This document shows, piece by piece, positions 1 through 7,276 of a stretch of 15,291 bases of DNA. Source of the stretch: Calditerrivibrio sp. (GTDB lineage Bacteria > Chrysiogenota > Deferribacteres > Deferribacterales > Calditerrivibrionaceae). The notes beneath the pieces were generated by a model. That model was given only the letters and a program-made list of their open reading frames with translations, was not told the origin of the DNA and did no database searches. The translations under genes were made by a program, and so were the position numbers. The stretch spans positions 1 through 15,291 of the forward strand of contig JAIWOA010000031.1 in assembly GCA_020217115.1 (NCBI GenBank), in the 5' to 3' direction. Every line of letters begins with the position of its first letter. Positions within the stretch are counted from its first letter, which is position 1.

Positions 1-1
1 T

Positions 2-676
2 ACACTTTTTATTGTTGATGGTATAACATCTGTTGGTGTTTACGAAACTAAAATGGATGAATGGGGAATTGATATTCTTATAACTGGTTCACAAAAAGCA
101 TTTATGTTACCCCCAGGGCTTGCCCTTATAGCCCTTTCTGATAAAGCATGGCGTTTTGCTGAGTCATCCAAGATCCCAAAGTTTTACCTCAATCTAAAAA
201 AAGAGAGAAAATCTCAGGAGGAAAACACTACTTCATGGACACCTGCAGTCAGTCTTATAATAGGGATGAAGTCTGTATTAGACATTATGGCTAAAGAGGG
301 TCTGGAAAATGTTTATAAAAGGCATAGTCTTTGTGCAGAGGCTACAAGAAATGGGTTAAAAGCCATGGGATTTGAGTTACTTGCTAAAGATATCCCTTCA
401 AATTCTGCTACTGGTATTTTATTGCCAGATGGTTTTGATGGTGGTAAATTTGTCAAAGCCATGAGGGAAAAAGCTGGACTTACCTTTGCAGGTGGACAGG
501 ATCATTTAAAGGGGAAAATTTTGAGGGTTTCCCATTTAGGTTATCACGATTTTTTTGACACCATAATTGCTCTTAGTGCCCTTGAAATGGGTTTTAGTCA
601 GTTTGGCCTCAAAATAGAGCTTGGTTCTGCTGTAAGGGCTGCAGAAGAGATTTTTAAATCTAATTTGGGATTATAG
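2..676 (+). CDS. Class V aminotransferase, 3' part (alanine-glyoxylate/serine-pyruvate type)
   Basis: The reading frame is open from base 2, so the gene begins before the window and the ATG at 53 is internal. The visible 224 residues carry the class V PLP-enzyme signature: DGITSVG, where the Asp is expected to contact the cofactor ring, and then ITGSQKAFMLPPGLA, whose SQK holds the lysine that forms the Schiff base with pyridoxal phosphate. The C-terminal domain follows, with GILLPDG, FAGGQDHLKGKILRVSHLG and a normal family ending. Proteins of this type are cytosolic enzymes that move an amino group between alanine or serine and glyoxylate or pyruvate; some act beside serA in serine metabolism. 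Substrate cannot be assigned from this fragment. Its TAG stop directly abuts the hisZ ATG in the same frame, so the two are almost certainly co-transcribed. Confidence 0.9.
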   Translation, partial: TLFIVDGITSVGVYETKMDEWGIDILITGSQKAFMLPPGLALIALSDKAWRFAESSKIPKFYLNLKKERKSQEENTTSWTPAVSLIIGMKSVLDIMAKEGLENVYKRHSLCAEATRNGLKAMGFELLAKDIPSNSATGILLPDGFDGGKFVKAMREKAGLTFAGGQDHLKGKILRVSHLGYHDFFDTIIALSALEMGFSQFGLKIELGSAVRAAEEIFKSNLGL

Positions 677-1732
677 ATGACTAATCTATCAGCCATTGAG
701 AGAGCAAAAATGATGAATGCAATAATAGGTAAGATTTCTGATATAATATCTTTGTATGGATACTCTGAGATATTCTTGCCTATCTATGAATATTATGATG
801 TCCTTGCTGATAAGACATTTAATTTTAACGATGAAAAGATTATACGATTTATAGACAGAAATACTGGGAAGTCACTTGTTTTAAGACCAGACTTCACCCC
901 GCAGGTGTGTAGAATTGTGGCAAACTATCTTTCAGATATGCCTTTGCCTATCAGACTTTCTTATAGTGGAAGGATTTTTAGAAATGTTGGTGCACATAAG
1001 GGTATAAAATCTGAAAAATACCAGATTGGATGTGAGCTTTTTGGTAGTGATGAATACTATGGTGATCTTGAGCTACTTTTGATATCCAGAAGGGTTTTAA
1101 ATGATCTTGGGATAGAGGATTACAGAATTATTGTGGGAGATAAAAAGTTTATCTCTATGCTATCGGAATTTGTAAATATGGAAAACTTTATCAAGATGCT
1201 GGAAACAAAGAGCGTTTCTGCTATAGAATATTTTTTGTCTAATGTAAAATTGGATGACAGGATACTTGGACTTTTAAAATTTTTGCCAGATGCTTTTGGT
1301 GGTAGGGATATACTTGATAAAATTGAGGAGTTGTCTGAATTTTCTCCCATACTTACTGAAAGAATAAGGTATATAAAATCTCTGATAGGAAAATTTCAAG
1401 AATTGGGTGGAGATATTGACAGGGTTGTTTTTGATATTGGTGAAACCAGAGGGTTGAATTACTATACAGGTGTAAATATCGATATAGTTTCCCGCAAAGA
1501 TGGCTCATCCTTAGGTGGAGGAGGACGTTACGATACCCTTATGGAAAAATTTGGTTATGGTATTTCTGCTTCAGGTATTGCCTTCAATATTGAAGAGATC
1601 CTTAGGTTTTCCAATCTGGCATATGATGAAAAAAAGAGTTCTGTGCTAAATATTAGCAGTATAGAGGAAGCAGAGAAGCTCAGGGATAATGGTAAAGAAG
1701 TTTTTTTATTAAGTAAACATATAAAATCGTAA
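677..1732 (+). CDS. hisZ: ATP phosphoribosyltransferase regulatory subunit HisZ
   Basis: This 351-residue protein is a histidyl-tRNA-synthetase-like fold without the C-terminal anticodon-binding domain. In organisms with short HisG, HisZ joins HisG to make the first, feedback-controlled enzyme of histidine synthesis. Visible class II synthetase remnants are LRPDFTPQVCR (about 74-84), RIFRNVGAHKG in motif 2, TRGLNYYTG near 255, and the glycine-rich GGGGRYDTLMEKFG near 285. True HisRS would be about 420 residues and carry an anticodon domain, so HisZ is favoured. The usual N-terminal LPxGxxD segment of the family is not evident; the protein starts close to the first helix. The ATG has no spacing from the upstream stop and only a weak Shine-Dalgarno, suggesting translational coupling. 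No hisG is in the window. The TAA stop overlaps the ribosome binding site of purA. Confidence 0.88.
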   Translation: MTNLSAIERAKMMNAIIGKISDIISLYGYSEIFLPIYEYYDVLADKTFNFNDEKIIRFIDRNTGKSLVLRPDFTPQVCRIVANYLSDMPLPIRLSYSGRIFRNVGAHKGIKSEKYQIGCELFGSDEYYGDLELLLISRRVLNDLGIEDYRIIVGDKKFISMLSEFVNMENFIKMLETKSVSAIEYFLSNVKLDDRILGLLKFLPDAFGGRDILDKIEELSEFSPILTERIRYIKSLIGKFQELGGDIDRVVFDIGETRGLNYYTGVNIDIVSRKDGSSLGGGGRYDTLMEKFGYGISASGIAFNIEEILRFSNLAYDEKKSSVLNISSIEEAEKLRDNGKEVFLLSKHIKS

Positions 1733-3031
<1,299 letters not shown>

Positions 3032-3059
3032 AAAAAACAAAGAAACTTGAATTTTTTTG

Positions 3060-3088
3060 TTGACATAAAGGAATTGTTTTGCTATAAA
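3060..3088 (+). promoter_or_regulatory. Sigma70-type promoter of the tRNA operon
   Basis: A perfect -35 TTGACA (3060-3065) is followed after 17 bp by TATAAA (3083-3088), a 5/6 match to the -10 box. Transcription would start near 3095, about 32 nt before the tRNA-Lys gene. It is one of the two best-matching promoters in the window, as expected for stable RNA. Confidence 0.85.
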
Positions 3089-3126
3089 GCTCTTCCTGCT
3101 GGTCGACAAGGTCAGTATGATAGGTT

Positions 3127-3199
<73 letters not shown>

Positions 3200-3205
3200 T
3201 TACGA

Positions 3206-3280
3206 GTCCTCATCGTCTAGCCTGGCCTAGGACACCGGCCTTTCACGTCGGCAACAGGGGTTCGAATCCCCTTGGGGACG
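3206..3280 (+). tRNA. tRNA-Glu (anticodon UUC)
   Basis: The acceptor stem GTCCTCA (3206-3212) pairs with TGGGGAC (3273-3279) with one T-G wobble, and the discriminator is G. The anticodon stem CCGGC/GTCGG holds the loop CTTTCAC, with TTC at 3242-3244. The T arm CAGGGG-TTCGAAT-CCCC is present. CCA is not encoded. Confidence 0.96.
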
Positions 3281-3295
3281 CTTTATAAAAAAAAC

Positions 3296-3368
3296 GGGCG
3301 GTTAGCTCAGCTGGGAGAGCATCGGCCTTACAAGCCGAGGGTCGTAGGTTCGATCCCTGCACCGCCCA
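3296..3368 (+). tRNA. tRNA-Val (anticodon UAC)
   Basis: The acceptor stem GGGCGGT (3296-3302) pairs with ACCGCCC (3361-3367), with discriminator A. The anticodon stem TCGGC/GCCGA encloses CTTACAA, with TAC at 3329-3331. The T stem GTAGG/CCTGC contains one wobble pair. CCA is not encoded. Confidence 0.97.
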
Positions 3369-3375
3369 TACAACT

Positions 3376-3449
3376 GGGGGCGTAGTTCAGTTGGTTAGAA
3401 CGCTGGCCTGTCACGTCAGAGGTCGCGAGTTCGAGTCTCGTCGTCCCCG
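3376..3449 (+). tRNA. tRNA-Asp (anticodon GUC)
   Basis: The acceptor stem GGGGGCG (3376-3382) pairs with CGTCCCC (3442-3448) with one wobble, and the discriminator is G, as usual for tRNA-Asp. The anticodon stem CTGGC/GTCAG holds CTGTCAC, with GTC at 3410-3412. CCA is not encoded. It is the last tRNA before the terminator. Confidence 0.97.
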
Positions 3450-3455
3450 TAATAT

Positions 3456-3481
3456 AAAAGCCGCTTTTAGCGGCTTTTTTT
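3456..3481 (+). terminator. Intrinsic terminator of the tRNA operon
   Basis: A 10-bp stem AAAAGCCGCT/AGCGGCTTTT (3456-3465 and 3469-3478) with a three-base loop runs into seven T (3475-3481). It ends only 16 nt before the smpB start, and I see no good promoter between them. Confidence 0.93.
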
Positions 3482-3486
3482 ATATC

Positions 3487-3492
3487 AAAGGA
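3487..3492 (+). promoter_or_regulatory. Ribosome binding site that sets the smpB start
   Basis: AAAGGA lies 5 nt before the ATG at 3498 but touches the alternative ATG at 3492. This makes 3498 the likely start and adds the first two codons upstream only in error. Confidence 0.7.
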
Positions 3493-3497
3493 TGTTT

Positions 3498-3953
3498 ATG
3501 AAGATATTATCACAGAATAGAAAAGCTTACCATGACTATGAAATAGAAGAGACTTATGAAGCAGGTATAGTTTTGACAGGTACCGAGGTCAAGTCTTGTA
3601 AAAATGGTCAGGTAAACTTAAAAGATTCCCATATAAGGATTTCAAATGGTGAGGCTTTCCTATTGAATGCCCACATATCTCCCTACGAACAGGGGAATTA
3701 CACAAATCATGAACCTACAAGAACCAGAAAACTTTTGTTACATAAACGTGAGATTAACAAGCTTGCTGGTAAATCTCAGGAAAAGGGGCTTGCACTTATA
3801 CCCCTTAAAATTTACTTAGTAAAAAACAGAATAAAAGTTGAAATAGCCCTGGCTAAGGGGAGAAAATCCCACGATAAAAGGGATGAAATAAGAAAAAAAG
3901 ATATGGAAAAAGAGTTCTCAAGGGATTTTAAAAATAGTTTTAAGATCAGATAG
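3498..3953 (+). CDS. smpB: SsrA (tmRNA)-binding protein SmpB
   Basis: SmpB binds tmRNA and brings it to ribosomes stalled on broken mRNA, where the pair tags the stalled peptide and frees the ribosome. The 151-residue protein is of normal length. It shows NRKAYHDYEIEETYEAGIVL at the N terminus, TGTEVKSCKNGQVNLKDSHI, AHISPYEQGNYTNHEP, RKLLLHKREINKL, LIPLKIYLVKNRIKVEIALA, and the basic tail beginning KGRKSHDKRDEIRKKD that enters the empty mRNA channel. The start at 3498 is preferred over 3492 from ribosome binding site spacing. The gene sits directly behind the tRNA-operon terminator with no evident promoter, so it may depend on read-through. Its last 8 nt overlap the 3' end of the convergent membrane-protein gene. 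Confidence 0.95.
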   Translation: MKILSQNRKAYHDYEIEETYEAGIVLTGTEVKSCKNGQVNLKDSHIRISNGEAFLLNAHISPYEQGNYTNHEPTRTRKLLLHKREINKLAGKSQEKGLALIPLKIYLVKNRIKVEIALAKGRKSHDKRDEIRKKDMEKEFSRDFKNSFKIR

Positions 3954-4317
3954 TTTTAGTTACATTTTTTAATATATAAAATATCGATACAGATACAAAA
4001 GCACACATACCAAGGCTTCCTCCAACTCCTTTAAAGTAGCTATAGAAATTTATGTAACATATTGAACTGATTATCCCTATAAGGAGTATATCTTTTATCT
4101 GATTTATGATATTCTCAGAACTCATCCCTATAAATGCTGATACTACAAATATATTTGCATAATCTGTTTGTAAATTTATATAGTTTTCCGATATTCCTGC
4201 AAGAATCATGGTAAGTGATGCTCCCCCGACTGGACCTAATGAGAATCTTCTTACAAAAAATATTGTTGCAGATATTCCGATGGAGAAAATTAAATAGTAT
4301 TTAAAAAAATATAACAT
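3946..4317 (-). CDS. Small membrane protein, paralogue of its upstream neighbour (function unknown)
   Basis: I do not recognise this 123-residue protein. It is hydrophobic with about four membrane segments (roughly 7-22, 29-43, 55-66 plus 77-92, and 101-117). It aligns along its whole length with residues about 50-175 of the protein encoded just upstream. Both have a TxFF(V/L)xR segment, then F(I/V)GM(S/T), and after exactly 35 residues GGxLGxxAF. Its ATG lies 17 nt inside the upstream gene, so the two are translationally coupled and probably act together, perhaps as two subunits of a membrane complex. The stop TGA overlaps smpB by 8 nt from the other strand. Transporter or channel function would be a guess. 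Confidence 0.75.
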   Translation of the reverse strand: MLYFFKYYLIFSIGISATIFFVRRFSLGPVGGASLTMILAGISENYINLQTDYANIFVVSAFIGMSSENIINQIKDILLIGIISSICYINFYSYFKGVGGSLGMCAFVSVSIFYILKNVTKTI

Positions 4318-4828
4318 ATCGTAGTAATCCTGTCAGAAAAATCGTTATTAAGACAGCTGAAAAAGCTATCGCTCCAAGTTTTCCACCAAAGCCTAAAAAA
4401 TGATTTTTTAGGAAGATATATATGATTCCAGATATAAATGATGATATAACCAGTTCATAATAATTTTTCATGTAAAAGCTACCTGTCATCCCTACAAAGG
4501 AACCGCAAAATACAGAAAATTGTATAAAAAATAGCTTTTTATTTGACATAGAAATGAGGTAACCTATAAATCCAACAATACCTGATGCAGTTATTGCACC
4601 TATATGCCGGGATAAAAAAAATGTTAACATCGCCCCAGATATTATAGATAGAATTTCGTAACCATTTAATATATTTAAAGTAGTTTTTGTATCATTATTC
4701 TTTTTTAAATAAAAATAGAGGGATAAAATAAATATGATTAGATAAGATATCCCTATAGTGTTTATTTGAGATTTCAACTGTGGCAATGTCACAAAAATTA
4801 TTCCAAAAAATATTATAATATAAACCAT
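4301..4828 (-). CDS. Membrane protein, first gene of a paralogous pair (function unknown)
   Basis: This 175-residue protein has two N-terminal hydrophobic segments (about 3-16 and 26-41), a short polar linker with NDTKTT, and then about four more segments. Residues from about 58 on match the downstream protein: LTFFLSRHIG, SFVGMTG near 110-116 and GFGGKLGAIAF near 146-156. An in-frame TAA lies three codons before the ATG, so the start cannot be further upstream. The only Shine-Dalgarno-like sequence (GGGAG, 4850-4846) is 17 nt away, too far to be convincing. No family assignment can be supported. The gene is divergent from tatA across a 251-bp gap. Confidence 0.75.
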   Translation of the reverse strand: MVYIIIFFGIIFVTLPQLKSQINTIGISYLIIFILSLYFYLKKNNDTKTTLNILNGYEILSIISGAMLTFFLSRHIGAITASGIVGFIGYLISMSNKKLFFIQFSVFCGSFVGMTGSFYMKNYYELVISSFISGIIYIFLKNHFLGFGGKLGAIAFSAVLITIFLTGLLRYVIFF

Positions 4829-4880
4829 AGTTTTTTAGTTAAAAACTCCCGAATTTTCAATGTTATTTAACAAAATAATG

Positions 4881-4914
4881 GGGAGATAATTTTACATCAT
4901 AGGATCAATCTCCC
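4881..4914. other. Inverted repeat in the gap between the membrane-protein pair and tatA
   Basis: GGGAGAT (4881-4887) and ATCTCCC (4908-4914) are perfect 7-bp inverted arms around a 20-bp spacer. There is no T-run after either arm, so it is not a typical terminator. It could be a protein binding site in the divergent intergenic region, or chance. Nothing else clear is visible in 4829-5020. Confidence 0.3.
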
Positions 4915-5020
4915 ACATTCTGATAATGATTTCATATTAGCCAAATGTCAATTGTAAAAGTTCATTATAATCCTAACATCTATTCAAATATCATGGTATT
5001 GAAGAGGGATAAAATTAATC

Positions 5021-5048
5021 TTGACTTTTATGAAATTAACTCTATTCT
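5021..5048 (+). promoter_or_regulatory. Candidate promoter of tatA
   Basis: TTGACT (5021-5026, 5/6) and TATTCT (5043-5048, 4/6) are separated by 16 bp. The predicted start near 5055 leaves a 25-nt leader with GGAGG at 5070-5074. Confidence 0.55.
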
Positions 5049-5079
5049 AAAGTATGCTAATCTATACATGGAGGTTTTT

Positions 5080-5283
5080 ATGTTTGGACTTGGGACTCAA
5101 GAAATTATTTTGATATTAGTGATAGCAGTTGTGATTTTTGGTGTGGGGAAGCTTCCACAGATCGGTGACAGTATGGGTAAAGCTATCAGGAATTTTAAAA
5201 ATGCTGCAAAGGACGATGATGCAATAGATATTACTCCCAAAAAAGATGGAGAAGATAAGGATTCCCAGAATAAAAATAGTTAG
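5080..5283 (+). CDS. tatA: Sec-independent protein translocase TatA/TatE
   Basis: TatA forms the pore part of the twin-arginine system, which exports folded, often cofactor-bearing proteins across the inner membrane. The 67-residue protein has the family layout: short N-out start MFGLGTQE, one membrane helix IILILVIAVVIFGVG, the FG-x-GKLPQIG hinge, an amphipathic helix with GKAIRNFKNA, and a charged Asp/Lys-rich tail. The start at 5080 is chosen because GGAGG lies 5 nt upstream. A longer frame reaching 4945 would add 45 residues unlike any TatA. No tatC or tatB is nearby. The 3' end overlaps the next gene by 38 nt. Confidence 0.93.
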   Translation: MFGLGTQEIILILVIAVVIFGVGKLPQIGDSMGKAIRNFKNAAKDDDAIDITPKKDGEDKDSQNKNS

Positions 5284-5971
5284 ATCAAGATGGGGGATAT
5301 ACAATCCCCTTCTAAAGTTGTTTTTGTTGTTGATTATTTCCTTATCTGTTACATCAGTTAAAGATTTTTTCCATCTTTTTTTATATCTTCTCATGCTTTT
5401 GAGTTTTATCTTTATTTATGGGTTGAAATTTTCGGAGCTTGTCAATAAGATTAGGTACATCTATTTTCTTATCTTTATTATTTTATCTTATTTTATAGTT
5501 CTATTGCTTAAAACAGAAAATATCAGATATGCTATTCTTGAGACATTTCATAAGATGTCGGTATTGCTTATAATTTTTGGTTATTCCTTTATTTTTGTAA
5601 TAACTACAAAGAAATTAGATCTGGCAAGGGTTTCAAGCTTGCTATTATACCCTTTTAGATTATTTATTCCACCCTCTACAATTTTTATCATACAATACCA
5701 GACTATCAAATTAGTTCCCTTAATATTTGCATTGGTGTCAGAAGAGATGAAGTTGCACTTTTCTTTGTACAAAAACAGATTAAAAGGTTTTTTAATGGTT
5801 TTTGAACCGATTGCCAATGTCTTCTATAACATTTTGAATGGGAAAACTCCCTGTAACACAATTTCAACTGAAAGATCGATTTTATTGTACAGAATTAAAA
5901 GACCTACAGTGTATGAACTGTTTATATCTATTTTTATATCAGGGGTATCTTTTGCTATCATATATTTATAA
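5246..5971 (+). CDS. EcfT/CbiQ-like transmembrane protein of an ECF transporter
   Basis: The 241-residue protein looks like the T component of energy-coupling factor importers, which links two ATPases to a vitamin- or metal-binding S component. Evidence is the N-terminal YNPLLKLFLLLIISLSV, resembling the family's (D/H)PxxKL start, then membrane segments at about 42-61, 71-90, 104-121 and a last one at 223-241. Between them lies a long cytoplasmic-type helical region with SEEMKLHFSLYKNRLKG, which sits where EcfT carries its E..R..AxRxRG coupling helix, though diverged. The downstream truA repeats the ecfT-truA gene order known from Firmicutes, which supports the call. No ATPase or S-component gene is in the window. 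The ATG lies inside tatA with a weak ribosome binding site, pointing to coupling. Confidence 0.65.
   Translation: MEKIRIPRIKIVRSRWGIYNPLLKLFLLLIISLSVTSVKDFFHLFLYLLMLLSFIFIYGLKFSELVNKIRYIYFLIFIILSYFIVLLLKTENIRYAILETFHKMSVLLIIFGYSFIFVITTKKLDLARVSSLLLYPFRLFIPPSTIFIIQYQTIKLVPLIFALVSEEMKLHFSLYKNRLKGFLMVFEPIANVFYNILNGKTPCNTISTERSILLYRIKRPTVYELFISIFISGVSFAIIYL
5941..5945 (+). promoter_or_regulatory. Ribosome binding site supporting a TTG start for truA
   Basis: AGGGG sits 6 nt before TTG at 5952. The upstream in-frame ATGs at 5838 and 5913 lack such a site and would add residues that do not belong to TruA. Confidence 0.65.
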
Positions 5972-6698
5972 CAAAAAGTGTACTGTAGAATATGATGGAA
6001 CAGATTTCCATGGGTGGCAGAACCAAAAAAATCTTACGACGGTTCAATCTGAAATTGAAAATGCTTTACTAAAAATTTATAAAAAAAAGGTTAACATAAT
6101 AGGTTCAGGTAGAACTGATGCTGGTGTTCATGCAATTGGTCAGGTATTTAATTTTAGATCTGAAAAGGATATCCCTTCAATATCTCTAAAATTGGGTCTA
6201 AACAGTTTATTACCCAGAAGTATAGTTATTAAAGATGTTGAGGATGTGGAGGCAGGTTTCCACGCCCAGCTGTCTGCTAAAAGCAAAACATACATTTATA
6301 AAATTCTCAATTCTGATACACCATCTGCACTTTTGAGAAACAGGGTATGGTGGATAAGAAATAAGATTGATATAGATCTTTTTAAAAAGATATTTAAAAG
6401 ATTTGAAGGGGAAAAGGATTTTAGTGCAATGTGTACGATGAGAAGTCTTAAGGAAAATTCTGTTCGCATTGTTAATTTTATAGATATTAACTTAGATGGA
6501 GATATTATAGAAATTCAGATAAATGCCAATGGGTTTCTGCATAATATGGTTCGAAATATTGTAGGTACATCTTTTTTTATATTGAGGAAAGAGCTGCCAG
6601 TGAATATTGTAGATGAAATACTTGAAAGTAAAGATAGAAAAAGGGGTGGTCCAACTGCACCACCCCACGGGTTATACCTTAAAGAAGTTTTTTATTAA
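5952..6698 (+). CDS. truA: tRNA pseudouridine synthase A (positions 38-40)
   Basis: TruA turns uridines 38-40 in the anticodon arm of many tRNAs into pseudouridine. From the TTG at 5952 the product is 248 residues, normal for the family. It shows the N-terminal VEYDGTDFHGWQNQ, TVQSEIENAL, the catalytic GSGRTDAGVHA with Asp56, FHAQLSAKSKTYIYKI, FSAMCTM, FLHNMVRNIVGT, and the C-terminal GGPTAPPHGLYL. No ATG exists at the right place: the nearest ones, at 5838 and 5913, would add 38 or 13 residues read from the end of the preceding gene in another frame. The start lies 20 nt inside the EcfT-like gene. The last bases of the stop codon overlap the stop of the convergent tpx, and the 3' coding region doubles as a tpx terminator. 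Confidence 0.95.
   Translation: MLSYIYNKKCTVEYDGTDFHGWQNQKNLTTVQSEIENALLKIYKKKVNIIGSGRTDAGVHAIGQVFNFRSEKDIPSISLKLGLNSLLPRSIVIKDVEDVEAGFHAQLSAKSKTYIYKILNSDTPSALLRNRVWWIRNKIDIDLFKKIFKRFEGEKDFSAMCTMRSLKENSVRIVNFIDINLDGDIIEIQINANGFLHNMVRNIVGTSFFILRKELPVNIVDEILESKDRKRGGPTAPPHGLYLKEVFY
6638..6666 (-). terminator. Intrinsic terminator of tpx, inside the truA coding end
   Basis: Read on the minus strand, GGGGTGGT and ACCACCCC (6666-6659 and 6650-6643) form a perfect, GC-rich 8-bp stem with an 8-nt loop, followed at once by TTTTT (6642-6638). It lies about 30 nt past the tpx stop. On the plus strand the same bases code for the conserved GGPTAPPHG region of TruA and are not followed by a T-run. Confidence 0.75.
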
Positions 6699-7201
6699 AT
6701 CTGTTTTTTTAGAAAATTGAGAACATCTTCGTAGTCTGGCTCTGAAGTAATCTCTGGTACAAGCTGTATGTAGGCTATTTTACCATCTTTATCCACTATA
6801 AATATTGCTCTTGCAAGAAGGCCAAACAGAGGTCCTTCATCTATTAATATACCATAGGATATACCAAATCTCTTAGTTCTAAAGTCTGAACCTACAGAGA
6901 TATTTACACCTTCTGTTGTACAAAATCTTTTCGATGCGAAGGGGAGATCCATAGAAACAATTGTAGTATCTACATTGTCAAGTTTGGCAACTGCCTCGTT
7001 GAACCTTCTTGCTTCTGTTGCACATACAGGGGTATCGAGGGATGGAACTGCTATGATCAATTGCAACTGATCCTTTTTGCCACCTACTGTTTTTTCGGAT
7101 AGGTCTGATAGAACAACATTTACCTCAGGGGCAAAATCTCCAATCCTTAAATCATCCCCAGTTATCTTTACATCATTACCTTTTAATTTTACTGTAGCCA
7201 T
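6695..7201 (-). CDS. tpx: Thiol peroxidase (atypical 2-Cys peroxiredoxin)
   Basis: Tpx reduces hydrogen peroxide and alkyl hydroperoxides with electrons from thioredoxin. The 168 residues match the family length. The peroxidatic cysteine is Cys60 in PSLDTPVCATEARRFN, preceded by the required Thr57, and the resolving cysteine is Cys94 in KRFCTTEGV; these form the intramolecular disulfide of the Tpx class. SMDLPFA and the FGLLARAIFIVDKDGKI strand are also typical. GGAGAG about 5 nt before the ATG supports the start. It has its own promoter, so it need not be transcribed with the NifX-like gene upstream. Its TAA overlaps the TAA of truA. Confidence 0.96.
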   Translation of the reverse strand: MATVKLKGNDVKITGDDLRIGDFAPEVNVVLSDLSEKTVGGKKDQLQLIIAVPSLDTPVCATEARRFNEAVAKLDNVDTTIVSMDLPFASKRFCTTEGVNISVGSDFRTKRFGISYGILIDEGPLFGLLARAIFIVDKDGKIAYIQLVPEITSEPDYEDVLNFLKKQI

Positions 7202-7239
7202 AAACTCTCCTGATCTTTTATTTTTTATGAGCTACTTTA

Positions 7240-7267
7240 ATTATAACTATGGTAAAAAATAATTCAA
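7240..7267 (-). promoter_or_regulatory. Promoter of tpx
   Basis: On the minus strand TTGAAT (7267-7262, 4/6) and a perfect TATAAT (7245-7240) are spaced by 16 bp. Transcription would start near 7233, about 32 nt before the ATG. It lies just after the stop of the NifX-like gene. Confidence 0.7.
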
Positions 7268-7276
7268 TACAAAAAT

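Noticed and set aside
3449..3460. TATAAA as a -10 box for smpB
   Set aside because: There is no matching -35, and the start site would lie within the terminator hairpin.
4945..5079. N-terminal extension of TatA by 45 residues
   Set aside because: TatA proteins begin just before the membrane helix; GGAGG precedes the ATG at 5080, and the candidate promoter (5021-5048) lies inside the extension.
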